A DNA stretch of 64,000 bases, from assembly GCA_963802375.1 (NCBI GenBank), contig CAWDIJ010000017.1, forward strand, positions 1 to 64,000, given 5' to 3'. Source of the stretch: JACDAN01 sp963802375. GTDB lineage: Bacteria; Actinomycetota; Thermoleophilia; Gaiellales; Gaiellaceae. The position numbers and the translations under genes were made by a program. How positions within the stretch are numbered: position 1 is the stretch's first letter; each line of letters opens with the position of its first letter. Under the pieces are notes generated by a model. It was not told the DNA's origin. It saw only the letters and a list, made by a program, of their open reading frames with translations, and searched no databases. Below are positions 8,006 through 16,843 of the stretch, piece by piece.

Positions 8006-8138
8006 TGCAAGCGGCACGGCGGCGACCCTTGTCGTCACGTCGAAGAACATCAAGAACGGCACGATCCAGACTGTTGACCTCAGCGCCAAGGCGAAACGGG
8101 GTATTCGGCTCGAGCTGCAGGAAAGCGCGGTGGCCTGA
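8006..8138 (+). pseudogene. Remnant of a surface-protein coding region
   Basis: In one plus-strand frame the sequence reads ASGTAATLVVTSKNIKNGTI then QTVDLSAKAKRGIRLELQ and ends at a TGA (8136-8138). The pattern 'TSKNIKNGTIQTVDLSAKAKR' (given here as a family-style description) is common near the N-terminus of actinobacterial collagen-like or tail-like secreted proteins. No start codon or signal peptide is joined to it, so I read it as a stranded fragment. Confidence 0.4.
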
Positions 8139-8702
8139 TCAGCGGTCGCGTACCCAACGCAGTCGCGCTGCGTCGCCGCCCCCTGCCCGGCACTCCTCAA
8201 GGCGGAACCGGCGCAGCGGCAAGTCGGGGCCATCGAACAGCGCAGGGCCCGCACCGAGCACGGTCGGCGCGACCGTCGCGATCACCTCGTCTACGCGATC
8301 CAGACGCAGCAGCTGGCCTGCGATATCGCCGCCGCCGCAAAGCCACACGCGCTCGTGCCCGGCCGCCTCGATCCCCGTCAGCATCTCGTCGAGGGGACCC
8401 TCGACGCGCTGCAACGGCGCACGCGTCTCGCCCACATGGTCGACGAGCGACTCGTCGTGTGTGACAAGCCATGTGGGGAGGTCGTCGTGCGCCCAGCCGT
8501 GCCCCCCGGCGATCAGCCAGCGCAGCGTCGACGCGCCGAGGATCACCGCATCGATCGACCCGATGAATTCCCCCCACTCGTCGCGCTGGTCGCCCTCGCT
8601 CGGCACCTCGCTCGGCCCGATCAGCTCAAGGAAGCCAAGACTGTCCTCAGCGCTCGCGATGCGCCCATCCATCGACATCGCCGTGTACCAGATGATCCGC
8701 AT
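8139..8702 (-). CDS. Dihydrofolate-reductase-like (RibD C-terminal type) protein
   Basis: The 187-residue protein starts MRIIWYTAMSMDGRIA, the first strand and substrate loop of the RibD_C/DHFR fold. The motif DAVILGASTLRW (near residue 51) and the dinucleotide-binding CGGGDIAGQLL (near residue 122) complete the fold, and VAPTVLGAGPALFD near 145 is the usual late motif. Members are NADPH-dependent reductases, some in riboflavin synthesis, many uncharacterised. No deaminase domain and no riboflavin genes are nearby, so a stand-alone reductase of unknown substrate is likely. The ATG at 8702 lacks a strong ribosome site. Confidence 0.85.
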   Translation of the reverse strand: MRIIWYTAMSMDGRIASAEDSLGFLELIGPSEVPSEGDQRDEWGEFIGSIDAVILGASTLRWLIAGGHGWAHDDLPTWLVTHDESLVDHVGETRAPLQRVEGPLDEMLTGIEAAGHERVWLCGGGDIAGQLLRLDRVDEVIATVAPTVLGAGPALFDGPDLPLRRFRLEECRAGGGDAARLRWVRDR

Positions 8703-8865
8703 GCCCCGACCGTAGCCGATGACCTTCTCTCATCACTTGGGGCAAAGGTGAGAGCGGACGCCGCCGCAAAGGGTGTCCCGCTCTCGTTCCGCGACGGGTG
8801 TTGTCTGGAGGCGATCAGCGCCGCGCGAAAGTCATCGGCCTGTACCGGCACGTCCTCTCGGTTCG

Positions 8866-8990
8866 GGCAGGTCCTTACGACCAGCACCGGCGGTTGATCG
8901 GCGTCGTCGTCACGGACGCCAAGCACCCGCAGCGTCCTGTCGGCGTTCAGTGGGATTGTGTCGTCCTGCCGCTTCCGGCACCAGCTCGCA
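8866..8990 (-). pseudogene. Dispersed repeat copy E, coding-like remnant
   Basis: On the minus strand this reads QDDTIPLNADRTLRVLGVRD followed by DDADQPPVLVVRTCP. Copy A (10565-10745) gives GDTIPLG and, after a frame change, LRVLDKRLDENLDGEPVPVL and VIEDMPG. Both seem to be decayed copies of one small protein's C-terminus. It lies directly 3' of the RidA gene. Confidence 0.45.
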
Positions 8991-9015
8991 CGGATCGACC
9001 GCCGCGATCCGAAGC

Positions 9016-9414
9016 TCACGATGTCACAGCCGCGACCGCGCTGACCTCAAGGAGCGCACCGGGCACGCCCAGCCCGGACACCCGCCCGGCCACAACCGGC
9101 GGTGCAGCTCCTGCCAGCTCCGCGGCCGCGACCGGATAGGCCTCAGCGAGGTCGACACCATCGACCACCAGGATCGTCATCATCACCAGATCCTGGACGG
9201 TTGCGCCTGCCGCGGCCAGCGCGACGTGCAGGTTCGCCATCACCTGCTGGGTCTGAGCGGCGATGTCGGCGCCGCCAACGAGCGTGCCGTCGCCGTCAAC
9301 GGCGTTCTGGCCGCCGACGTAGACGGTGGTCGCACCGGGTGGCACAACCGCGACGTGGGTGAAGGCGGGAGAGCTGACGAGCCCTTCGGGACGGAGCAGC
9401 GCCTTCTGAGCCAT
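9016..9414 (-). CDS. RidA family protein (enamine/imine deaminase fold)
   Basis: The 132-residue length and the sequence VYVGGQNAVDGDGTLVGG, the region QVMANLHVALAAAGATVQDL and the C-terminal GALLEVSAVA are those of the YjgF/YER057c/UK114 family, which forms trimers and hydrolyses reactive enamines. The canonical catalytic Arg and the C-terminal Glu are approximated here by VAGRVSGLG and LEVSA. The ATG at 9414 is preceded by AAGGAGG with good spacing. Cytosolic. A detoxifying role is inferred from the family; some subfamilies have other roles. Confidence 0.88.
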   Translation of the reverse strand: MAQKALLRPEGLVSSPAFTHVAVVPPGATTVYVGGQNAVDGDGTLVGGADIAAQTQQVMANLHVALAAAGATVQDLVMMTILVVDGVDLAEAYPVAAAELAGAAPPVVAGRVSGLGVPGALLEVSAVAAVTS

Positions 9415-9578
9415 GCGAGGCCTCCTTCCATCTCGGCGCTGGACAGTATTGGGGCTAAACGGAGGACATCTTCGGTCAGGCTATGCAGCGCACCACCGCC
9501 CCGTGAGCGCAGCCAATCGGCGCCTTGAGACACCCGCACTCCGAGACTCTCGCCACTCTGAGCCAGCGAGGTTTCCGC

Positions 9579-10442
9579 CTAACGTTCGCTCACCAGGTGG
9601 TCGGCGAGCCGGAAGACGCGGCGTCGGCCGGGCAGGCCCTTGAGCTCGTGCTCGCCCGCGTCTTCGAGACGGACGTCGGACCCCTCGAGCAAGCTCGCAG
9701 CCGGCCCGGAGACCAGCACCTCGCCCGGCTGCGCGAGCGATGCGATCCGCGTGACCGCGTGGACTGCGACACCGCGGACGTTGCCGGCGTGGCGCTCGAC
9801 CTCGCCCGAGTGGACGCCCGCCCGGATCGGCAGGCCCTCGTCTGCCGCGCGATCCCTGATCGCGCCAGCGCACTGAACGGCACGCGCCGCCCCGTCGAAG
9901 AAGGCCAGGAAACCGTCGCCCGTCGTCGTCACCTCCAGCCCCCGAAAACGGTCGAGCTCGCGCCGCACGCCATCGCCATGGCGGGCGAGAAGCTCCTTCC
10001 ACGCGGCGTCGCCGAGCCGCACGGCCACGTCCGTCGAGCCGACGATGTCCGTGACGAGAAGCGTGGCGACGACGCGCTCTCCCGCCTCTGGCGGTTTCGC
10101 CCAGCCGCGCACGCCTGCGAACTCGATGCAGACGTAGGGCTCGTTGCCCACGACTCTCGACAGGTGCCCCGGCGGAATGTCGAACGCCTCGCCCGCGCGC
10201 ATGATGCGGCACGCACCGTCATCCATCTCGATCTCGACCTGGCCCGACAAGACGACGCCCTGGTGGTGGTGCAGGCAGGTCGAGGTGGCGGCGACGGGCT
10301 GTACGTGCTCGGACCAGCTCCAACCAGGTTGGTGCACCATGCGGGCGACGTAGACCTCGCCGAGGAGCACCACCTGCACGGTCAACAACGGCTGCGTGAC
10401 AAGCTCGTCCGGCTCGTCGAACGATTTGTTCACGATGCCCAT
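9579..10442 (-). CDS. Cupin-adenylate/guanylate cyclase fusion
   Basis: The 287-residue protein has an N-terminal cupin barrel (about residues 30-110, with CLHHHQGVVLSGQVEIEM) and a class III nucleotide cyclase domain (about 122-285). The cyclase keeps LLVTDIVGSTD (Asp132, metal site), GLEVTTTGDGFLAFFDG (Asp176, second metal site) and HAVTRIASLAQPGEVLVSG. No membrane segment is present. I chose the ATG at 10442 because the longer frame to 10550 adds low-quality sequence that overlaps the dispersed repeat. A cupin as a sensor in front of a cyclase is an uncommon arrangement. A second cyclase gene (GAF type) lies just upstream. Confidence 0.85.
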   Translation of the reverse strand: MGIVNKSFDEPDELVTQPLLTVQVVLLGEVYVARMVHQPGWSWSEHVQPVAATSTCLHHHQGVVLSGQVEIEMDDGACRIMRAGEAFDIPPGHLSRVVGNEPYVCIEFAGVRGWAKPPEAGERVVATLLVTDIVGSTDVAVRLGDAAWKELLARHGDGVRRELDRFRGLEVTTTGDGFLAFFDGAARAVQCAGAIRDRAADEGLPIRAGVHSGEVERHAGNVRGVAVHAVTRIASLAQPGEVLVSGPAASLLEGSDVRLEDAGEHELKGLPGRRRVFRLADHLVSER

Positions 10443-10505
10443 CGCGCCAGGATACGGCGCGTGATCGCGGCCCTCATCCGATCCGGACGTAGCTGGGGGC
10501 CGCGC

Positions 10506-10745
10506 GGCGAGTCGAACGCCTAGGACGCTTCCCACAACCCGGCCCCTCACGAACCTGGGGAGTGTCAGCCGGCGGCGCTAGTGGCCGAACCGGGCATGTC
10601 CTCGATGACCAGCACCGGCACAGGCTCACCGTCCAGGTTCTCATCAAGGCGCTTGTCGAGTACCCGGAGAGCTCGTTGCTGCCTAGCGGGATCGTGTCGC
10701 CGGCCTTCCAGGTCAGTACCGAGGTGATAGGTCCTGTTCGCGCAT
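10506..10745 (-). repeat. Dispersed repeat copy A with frameshifted coding remnant
   Basis: This fills the gap between the two cyclase genes. Its 10506-10620 part shares CTTCCCACAACCCGGCCCCTC exactly with copy B (12588-12680) and further blocks with copies C and D. Read on the minus strand it encodes GDTIPLG, then in another frame LRVLDKRLDENLDGEPVPVL and VIEDMPGSATSAAG with a stop at 10565-10567, a broken small protein. Confidence 0.6.
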
Positions 10746-10747
10746 GT

Positions 10748-11941
10748 CTACCTCAGCCCACGGACCTCGTATGCAGCGAGGGGGCGAGCGAAGCCTTTGA
10801 GCTCGAGGTTGCCTGCGGACGCGGTCTCCACGGCCTCCTCCACGGCCGCGAACAGGCGCTGGGCGATCAGGGTCTGGCCAGCGGCCGCCTGGACGCTGAG
10901 CCGCGAGGCGACGTTCGCCACCGGTCCGACGACGCCATAGTCGTAACGCCCTTCGAACCCGATTCGCCCGATCGTCGCGTAGCCAGCTTCGATCCCTATA
11001 CCCAGCCCAAGATCGATTCCGCGCTTACGCCAGACCCCAGCCAGCTCTGCGAACCGCTCCTGAGCGGCGACCGCGAACCGAACCGCCTGGAGTTCGTGGT
11101 CCGCGACGGCGAGGGGATCGTTGAAGAACACCATTACCCCGTCGCCCGCGAAGTGCTCCAACGTCCCTTCGTAGGTCGGCATCAGCTCGCCGAGCGCGGA
11201 GTGGTACTCGCGCAGGACATCGAACAGCTCCTCGGGGGCCGCCGTCTCGCCGAAGGCGGTAAAGCCGCGTAGATCCGAGAAGAGACAAGAGATGTACGCG
11301 CGATGGCCGGCCAGAAGCTGCTCGCCGTCCCTGCTGGAGACGAGCTCTGCCACCTGCGGGGAAACGAACCGGGCGAGCTCCGTACGCTGCCGCTCGACCG
11401 CCTCGATCAAGCGCGCATTCGCAACCGCGATCGCCGCCTGGTCGGCAAAGGTCTGGACCAGCGCGATGTGCTCATCGCTGAACGGCTGCGGTTCACGGCG
11501 GATGAGAACGACGACGCCGATCAGGTCGTCCTCGACCATGATCGGGACCGCGATCAGCGATCGGTAGCCCTCCCGAGGGCCGCCATAGAAGTATTCCGGG
11601 TCGTTGTCAATGTCCGGGATGTGGATGGGCTCACGCGCCACCGCCGCCCGGCCGGCGCCCGTCGTTCGGTCGAGAGCATGGGGATGCTGTCTGTCCCACT
11701 CAACACTCTCGGCGCGGGTGTGGGACGCCACCACGTGCAGCAGCCCGTGCTCGAGAAGGTACAGGGCGCCGTAGTCGGCCCCGCAGAGCCGCTCACCCGC
11801 TTCAATCACCTCGTCGAGAACGGGCTGGATTCCCTCGCTACGGGCGACGGCACGGAGGACATCGCTGATCGCGCGCTGCTGTTCGCGCATGTCCTCGAGC
11901 TGGCGAGCGAGTTCGGCGTAGTCAGGGACCACGCTGCCCAT
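10748..11941 (-). CDS. GAF-domain adenylate/guanylate cyclase
   Basis: The 397-residue protein begins with a short coiled-coil (residues 5-30), then a GAF sensor domain (about 35-185; LDEVIEAGERLCGADYGALY, then YRSLIAVPIMVEDDLIGVVV), a connecting helix, and a class III cyclase catalytic domain (about 215-395). Catalytic signatures are ISCLFSDLRGFTAF (metal Asp), LEHFAGDGVMVFFNDP (second metal Asp) and YDYGVVGPVANVASRL. It should make cAMP or cGMP in the cytosol in response to a small ligand or redox cue at the GAF domain. It lies directly upstream of the cupin-cyclase on the same strand, separated by repeat copy A. Confidence 0.92.
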   Translation of the reverse strand: MGSVVPDYAELARQLEDMREQQRAISDVLRAVARSEGIQPVLDEVIEAGERLCGADYGALYLLEHGLLHVVASHTRAESVEWDRQHPHALDRTTGAGRAAVAREPIHIPDIDNDPEYFYGGPREGYRSLIAVPIMVEDDLIGVVVLIRREPQPFSDEHIALVQTFADQAAIAVANARLIEAVERQRTELARFVSPQVAELVSSRDGEQLLAGHRAYISCLFSDLRGFTAFGETAAPEELFDVLREYHSALGELMPTYEGTLEHFAGDGVMVFFNDPLAVADHELQAVRFAVAAQERFAELAGVWRKRGIDLGLGIGIEAGYATIGRIGFEGRYDYGVVGPVANVASRLSVQAAAGQTLIAQRLFAAVEEAVETASAGNLELKGFARPLAAYEVRGLR

Positions 11942-12066
11942 CAGGGCAGCTTAGGTGCTAGTCACTGCTATTCGTCGTCGAGTAGGCGAGAGAGCCCTCC
12001 TGAACTTGAGCACCCAGCGGCGCCCCGACGAATTACGCTTCCGGTCGTGACGACGGGGCGGAAGCG

Positions 12067-12165
12067 CTGAGCTCGACGGCCCGGATCATCTGGATCCTCC
12101 TCGCGATCCTCGTCGCCTTCATGGTGGTCGCCTACGTCGCGGGACAAACACTCGAGAAGGGGTGA
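12067..12165 (+). CDS. Possible small membrane peptide
   Basis: An open frame reads ARIIWILLAILVAFMVVAYV then AGQTLEKG before a TGA at 12163-12165, a clean single-pass membrane helix with a charged tail. There is no ATG, GTG or TTG in frame at a suitable place; CTG at 12067 is the nearest candidate. It may be real with a rare start, or a remnant. The next gene begins 8 bp downstream. Confidence 0.25.
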   Translation: MSSTARIIWILLAILVAFMVVAYVAGQTLEKG

Positions 12166-12172
12166 GGCGCTC

Positions 12173-12578
12173 GTGCTAGCTGAAGCTGGCGACGTGGCGA
12201 GGTCGCCTGCGCGGCGGCTGATTGTCGCCTATGCGGCTGCTACGGCTCTTCTCAACCTTTCTGTGGTGCTGCCGGACAACCCGTACTCGTTCTCGACTAC
12301 CAAGGGCGCTATCGCTGCAGTGGTGATCCAGGCGCTGATCGTCTGGGGACTGTGGCGTGGCTCTGTGGTCGCCTGGGTCGTGGCGACGGCCCTTGCGGTG
12401 TTGGGGTTCTTTGACGATCCCGTTGATGGCGCCGCCGGCCCACATCAGCGTCCTCTTGATGTGGGCCTTGTCGTTCGTCCAGGCAGCGATCCTCTGCACG
12501 TGTGGGGTGAGAACCTTTGTTGATCGGGGCGGACGAGACCCAAGCGTTCAACACTTCCCTAACGTCTGTCGGCGGTGA
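12173..12578 (+). pseudogene. Frameshifted small membrane protein
   Basis: From the GTG at 12173 the frame encodes membrane-like sequence (LIVAYAAATALLNLSVVLP, then AVVIQALIVWGLWRGSVVAW). Near 12404-12410 the hydrophobic reading moves to another frame (LTIPLMAPPAHISVLLMWAL, then SFVQAAILCTCGVRTFV), while the original frame turns into Pro/Arg/Gly-rich sequence. The shift equals one missing base. Either a decayed gene or a sequencing error. Family not recognised. Confidence 0.55.
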
Positions 12579-12587
12579 GCCTCGGCT

Positions 12588-12680
12588 CGATCCGAACGCC
12601 CGGGCTTCCCACAACCCGGCCCCTCTCGAACCTACGGAACGTCAGGCGACGGCGCTGGTGCCCGAAACGGGCATGTCCAC
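12588..12680 (-). repeat. Dispersed repeat copy B
   Basis: Shares GAACGCC, CTTCCCACAACCCGGCCCCTC, CGGCG and GGGCATGTCC blocks with copy A in the same order. It starts directly at the stop codon of the minus-strand gene 12680-12967. Confidence 0.6.
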
Positions 12681-12967
12681 TACGGCTGAAGGTTGTGCAC
12701 TTCGAACGCGGTCTCCTGTGGTGGTGCGGGCAAGCCGCCTTCGATGCCTTCTTGCAACCGGGGCATCAAGATGTTGTCGCGGAACCGCTCCCAACTCTCC
12801 CGTGATTCATGGACGGCCATGATCGTCCAGCCGCCATCCGATGGGCCCGCCGCATGGAAGATCTGGCCGTCCGGCAGGCTGCTCCTCGACGGGTGCACCG
12901 CCGCGATGCTCGCTTCGTACTGCTCCTCCGTACCGCCCGCAAAGTAATGCACGATCCCGTACGCCAT
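12680..12967 (-). CDS. Small dimeric alpha/beta-barrel-like protein
   Basis: The 95-residue product (MAYGIVHYFAGGTEEQYEAS at the start; GWTIMAVHESRESWERFRDN in the middle; ending in FEVHNLQP) has the size and strand-helix pattern of antibiotic-biosynthesis-monooxygenase-like or Dabb-like ferredoxin folds. Similar unnamed proteins occur in soil actinobacteria. The ATG at 12967 is preceded by GGGGAGA; a GTG five codons upstream is less well placed. No catalytic residues can be named, and the role is unknown. Confidence 0.7.
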   Translation of the reverse strand: MAYGIVHYFAGGTEEQYEASIAAVHPSRSSLPDGQIFHAAGPSDGGWTIMAVHESRESWERFRDNILMPRLQEGIEGGLPAPPQETAFEVHNLQP

Positions 12968-13149
12968 CTGGTCTCCCCTCACGTGGACGGGCCCCGTTTC
13001 TCTCGGGACAAGAGCATACGACGGGCACCTTCAGGTCGCCGAGATCGCACAGCTACTTGTGTCGCGCCCGGTTGGGTGGAGCGCTCGCTGAAGCGGTAGA
13101 ACACGGAGGACGTGCGTCCCTCTGCCATAGCTCCGCTTTTCGCCCTGGC

Positions 13150-13666
13150 GTGACGCGTGACGCTCCCATCGAACCTCCGGCATCCGGCGGCCCAGTCTCT
13201 GTTCGGACTCTGACTGCACCGACACGAAGAGAGATCGAAGAGCTGGCCGAGATGTTTGAGCAGTATCGTCGTGCACTATGGCGAGGCTCCTGATGCTTCA
13301 CGATCGGCTACCTGGCTAGAACGGAACCTCAACAGCACCCCCTTCAGAGCGTTCGTTGCAGAAGACAAGGGTCAGTTCGTCGGCTTTGCGACCACGATGG
13401 AGGTTCCGGCATCGCTGCGGCTCGGCCACTTCTGGCAGATCAGAGACTTGTTCGTCTTGCCGCACCAGCGCCGCCTTGGCGTCGGTCGTGCTCTCCTCGA
13501 CTCCATCCGCGCGGCGGCGATTGCGGCAGGAGCCTTGCGACTGGTCTTACAGACTGAGGACGACAACGAACCCGCACACCGTCTCTACGCGGAGAGTGGC
13601 TACACGCTGGTCGAGGGCTATCGCTCGCTGACGCTGCCACTAAGCCCCGATTTCCGGGGGAGCTAA
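13150..13666 (+). pseudogene. GNAT N-acetyltransferase with a one-base frameshift
   Basis: The C-terminal frame (to 13666) carries the GNAT core: IRDLFVLPHQRRLGVGRALL with the acetyl-CoA-binding R/QxxGxG/A loop, and NEPAHRLYAESGYTLVEGYR. The N-terminus lies in another frame (VRTLTAPTRREIEELAEMFE then QYR), and the two join at the same residue near 13268-13271, where one extra base (CGTCGTGC) breaks the frame. With that base removed a normal protein of about 170 residues results, starting at GTG 13150. The substrate is unknown. Real inactivation and sequencing error cannot be told apart here. Confidence 0.75.
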
Positions 13667-13966
13667 CCGGATACCCCCTTTGAGCCAGTCGAGCTGAGCC
13701 GGTCGATCATCGCTCGCAGCCAGGCACGTTCCGCAGCGGTCACGGGTGCGATTGTGCTCGCTAGCTCGGCTCAGCGGTCGAGCGCTGCGGCGTAGTTGTC
13801 AACGTCGACAGCGGTCAACCCCGCCGTGCGCGCCCGCACCGCGAGCCGTGCCTCGGCGCAGATCCCTGAGCCCGCACCGAGAGCAAGCCGCTCCGTGACC
13901 GTGGCCGGATCGCGCGCCCGTGCCCAGCCGAGGAGCTGCCCGGTCCGTACCCCGCGAATCCTCGGC
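13663..13966 (-). pseudogene. Possible C-terminal remnants of minus-strand gene(s)
   Basis: Two minus-strand stretches with coding-like composition lie between the acetyltransferase and the S4 gene: one ending ARLAVRARTAGLTAVDVDNY with AAALDR and a stop at 13771-13773, and one reading STIAPVTAAERAWLRAMIDR and ending at 13663-13665. Neither has a start or a recognisable domain. They could be pieces of genes truncated by rearrangement. Confidence 0.25.
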
Positions 13967-13973
13967 TGCGATC

Positions 13974-14375
<402 letters not shown>

Positions 14376-14395
14376 GCTCCGCCGGCGACCGAGTG

Positions 14396-14679
14396 CTACC
14401 CGCTGCAAGCCGGCGTCGAAATCGGGCAGCGGCTCGGCCTCTCGGAGGTCACCGCGCGGCAGATAATGCGCGGGTCGGCCACCCGCGGCGAGCGCGCGAA
14501 GGGGTCCCCCCGCCTGGCCTCCCGCCTGGGAGCCGGCCACGCCTTCCGGGACGGCTCGGCCTCAGCGAAGGGCTTGGGTGATCCGCATGGCCGCCTCTGC
14601 CACTTCGCCGATCAGTTGTGTCGCTAACTACTTACGAATTGCGTACCCCGGCGTAACGGGAGCTTCGTAGGATCGAGCG
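14396..14679. other. Intergenic, nothing assigned
   Basis: GC-rich sequence without a credible gene or strong hairpin. The last 50 bases before the gene at 14680 presumably hold its promoter, but no box is clear. Confidence 0.4.
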
Positions 14680-15744
14680 ATGCGGACACTTCTCGCTGCT
14701 GCGGCGCTCGGCACGATGCTCGTCGCGTCGGGCGCGGCGGCAGCTCCGGGCACGCCGACGCAATACGTGCGCAACACGAGCGGTCCCGTGCTCGCCCTCG
14801 CCGCCGACGGCGACCGCGCCGCGTTCATCGTCGAAGGCCGGGTCAAAGAATGTATGAGTGTGATGGTCGGAGATCCGGTCCATCGGCGGACCGCTCGACT
14901 TCAGTCCGGCGCCTCGAAATGCGAATCGTCGGACAGGCTCAACCGAAGGGGCTTGCCCACGGTAGCGATCGCTGGGTCGCGCACGGCTTGGCTGCAACTC
15001 ACCGGCGGGAACAACCTCGAGACGATCATTTTCACAGCCACGCTTGCGCGTCCCAAGCCCGTCTGGTTGGCGTACGGCGCTGCCGGCGACGGCATCGCCG
15101 GCACCTTCGTCCGTCGGCCCTTCGGTGACCGTTCGCTGCTCGTCTTCACCGAAGAGACCCGGTGCCACCCTGACTACGGCAACGGCTGTCCGCCCGGTCG
15201 GCAACCAGGTGACATCACCGAGGCGACCGTCTGGCGGGTGGGAGGAACGAGCCCCTGTCCGAGTGGTCCGGTCGGAAGCCCCATCAAGTGCTCGGTGGTC
15301 GCGAGAGCGGACAGCGAGCTCACCGTCCTCGCCGTCGACGCCGGACGCTTCGCGGTGCGGACGCAGACCGGGCTGAGGTTGTACACGGAGGCCGGCCGCG
15401 TGCTCGGCGACTTCCCAGGCAGGCCCAGCACAGCGGCGCTCTCCGGCAATCGGCTTGCGCTGCGGACGGCTAGTGCCGTCGAGGTCTACGACACGCGTAC
15501 CGGGGAGCTGACCAATCGGATCTCAACGCCGAGCGGCGTCAGGCTCCAGGACCTGGACGGCGAGATCCTCGTCACCGCTCAAGGTGGAACCGTCCGGCTC
15601 CGCAGACTCAGCGACGGTCGCACGAGCACGCTCCGCGTGGGCTGGACCGCGCTTGCCGCACTTGAGCGTCCTGGGCTCTTCGTCGCCGGCGGCCATCGCG
15701 TCACCTTCATCCCGATGCGGAGCATTCTGCGGCAGCGCGGCTAG
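14680..15744 (+). CDS. Secreted hypothetical protein with propeller-like repeats
   Basis: The 354-residue product has a signal peptide (MRTLLAAAALGTMLVASGAA, Ala-rich cleavage near residue 22). The mature part alternates short beta strands of the type VLALAADGDRAAFIVEGRV, TVAIAGSRTAWLQLTGG and STAALSGNRLALRTASAVEV, consistent with a WD40- or PQQ-like propeller. Five or six Cys residues lie in the middle (KECMSV, SKCESS, TRCHPDYGNGC, SPCPSG, IKCSV) and may form disulfides after export. No enzyme motif is visible. Function unknown. Confidence 0.75.
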   Translation: MRTLLAAAALGTMLVASGAAAAPGTPTQYVRNTSGPVLALAADGDRAAFIVEGRVKECMSVMVGDPVHRRTARLQSGASKCESSDRLNRRGLPTVAIAGSRTAWLQLTGGNNLETIIFTATLARPKPVWLAYGAAGDGIAGTFVRRPFGDRSLLVFTEETRCHPDYGNGCPPGRQPGDITEATVWRVGGTSPCPSGPVGSPIKCSVVARADSELTVLAVDAGRFAVRTQTGLRLYTEAGRVLGDFPGRPSTAALSGNRLALRTASAVEVYDTRTGELTNRISTPSGVRLQDLDGEILVTAQGGTVRLRRLSDGRTSTLRVGWTALAALERPGLFVAGGHRVTFIPMRSILRQRG

Positions 15745-15773
15745 GGGTTCTCCGCTGGGAAAAGAGGGCCGGG

Positions 15774-15850
15774 TGGCGATCCGAACGCCCGGGCGCTTCC
15801 CATCACCGGCCCTGCGCGAGCCTAGGCGCGCAGGCGCGGCCGCGCTAGAG
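15774..15850 (-). repeat. Dispersed repeat copy C
   Basis: Shares GGCGATCCGAACGCCCGGGC and CGCTTCCCA blocks with copies B and D; the coding-like end is largely eroded. It begins next to the stop codon of the minus-strand gene at 15852. Confidence 0.5.
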
Positions 15851-15851
15851 G

Positions 15852-16247
15852 CTACCCGGCTTTTCCGTCGCGGACGATCGTGACCTCCTGCGTTGTCGGG
15901 TCGACCGTGGCGTATAGCTTGCCGCTGCCGCGGAGGTTCGCGTAAGTGCCTGTCGCCCCGGTGACGTCCCATTTCCCTTCGACCCTCGCTGGTGGCCGGG
16001 GGGGACTCGGTGGGGGGAACGACTGAATCTCGGATTCGCCTTCGAGTGTGATCGTCCCCGCGGCGCTCGTGAGTACGTGAGTCGCCGTAAAGCGTCCCTT
16101 ATCAGTGCTGCCGACCTGGACCGGCGGTGTAGTGGTCGCAGTCGCGGTTCCTCTGTCGTTGATCGCCCCCGCAGCAACCCAAGTGCCGTCCTGCTTTCTT
16201 TCTCCCACAATTCGCATGCGCTGCGAGATCATTACCTCGTCGGGCAA
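15852..16247 (-). CDS. Small beta-barrel-like hypothetical protein
   Basis: The 131-residue product contains TFTATHVLT-like strands (GRFTATHVLTSAAGTITLEG) and ends GKWDVTGATGTYANLRGSGK plus LYATVD, a motif of DUF3224/allene-oxide-cyclase-like barrels (GTGxYxxLxGxG). It resembles the C-terminus of the secreted protein at 1388-1858. No signal peptide is seen, so it may be cytosolic, or its N-terminus may be truncated. I start at TTG 16247 because GGGAG lies six bases upstream; ATG codons at 16232 and 16217 are alternatives. Function unknown. Confidence 0.65.
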   Translation of the reverse strand: MPDEVMISQRMRIVGERKQDGTWVAAGAINDRGTATATTTPPVQVGSTDKGRFTATHVLTSAAGTITLEGESEIQSFPPPSPPRPPARVEGKWDVTGATGTYANLRGSGKLYATVDPTTQEVTIVRDGKAG

Positions 16248-16309
16248 AGCGTTCTCCCTTCTCGTTTGGGCACCTATTGGGCACCGCAGAACCGCGGACT
16301 TTAGTCGGG

Positions 16310-16340
16310 GCGCGCCCGGATTTGAACCGGGGGACCTCTG
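16310..16340 (-). pseudogene. tRNA 3' end fragment, identity unclear
   Basis: On the minus strand AGGTC precedes a T-arm (CCCGG, loop TTCAAAT, CCGGG) and an acceptor-like CGCGCCCC. The 5' half and a usable anticodon arm are missing, so the amino acid cannot be named. Confidence 0.5.
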
Positions 16341-16564
16341 AGCCTGTTTCGGACCTGCCTACGTCTCTCTATGGCGCTATCCGTCGAGGCCGCCTGGCCC
16401 TGGGGGAATGATCCCGGGGAGCTGCTGCCCCGGCTCTGCCGGCCTTAGAGAGCCTCCCTGCCGATGGGGGAACGGGTGGGGGAACGATCCGCTCCCCAGG
16501 GGCAGCTCCGACCCGGCTGACCCATGGAGGGATACGTGTTCCCGCCAAGGCAGCGGGGTCGGCA

Positions 16565-16604
16565 TGGGCCGGGCAGGGATCGAACCTGCGACCTTGGGAT
16601 TAAA
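16565..16604 (-). pseudogene. tRNA-Lys 3' half, internal attachment-site copy
   Basis: Forty bases identical to the 3' half of the tRNA-Lys at 18269-18341, same orientation, ending in the anticodon loop. It splits the island into two segments. Confidence 0.8.
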
Positions 16605-16797
16605 CAACCCTCCTGCGAGGCTGTGCCGTCTCGCGAAGAGCACGCCAGAGGGAGGGCAGACTGGGCCGTGTGGGACGCCGTCAACGGCGTCCTGACCTTC
16701 ATGACCGACGGTCCTCGGAGCGCCGCCAATCGCTCCAGGCGGTGGAGCACCTCCCTGCAGAGAGGGGTCAAGGGTGTCCGGCCGCCGCCTGAACGCC

Positions 16798-16843
16798 GGC
16801 CTGTCACGCCGGAGGTCGCGGGTTCGAGTCCCGTCGCTCCCGT
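16798..16843 (+). pseudogene. tRNA-Asp 3' half
   Basis: GGCCTGTCACGCCGGAGGTC is followed by GCGGGTTCGAGTCCCGT, a perfect tRNA-Asp anticodon loop (GTC) and T-arm; the 5' half is absent. Directly downstream lies CTCCCTGCAAATCGG, the inverted form of the motif at 260 and 6234. Confidence 0.7.
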
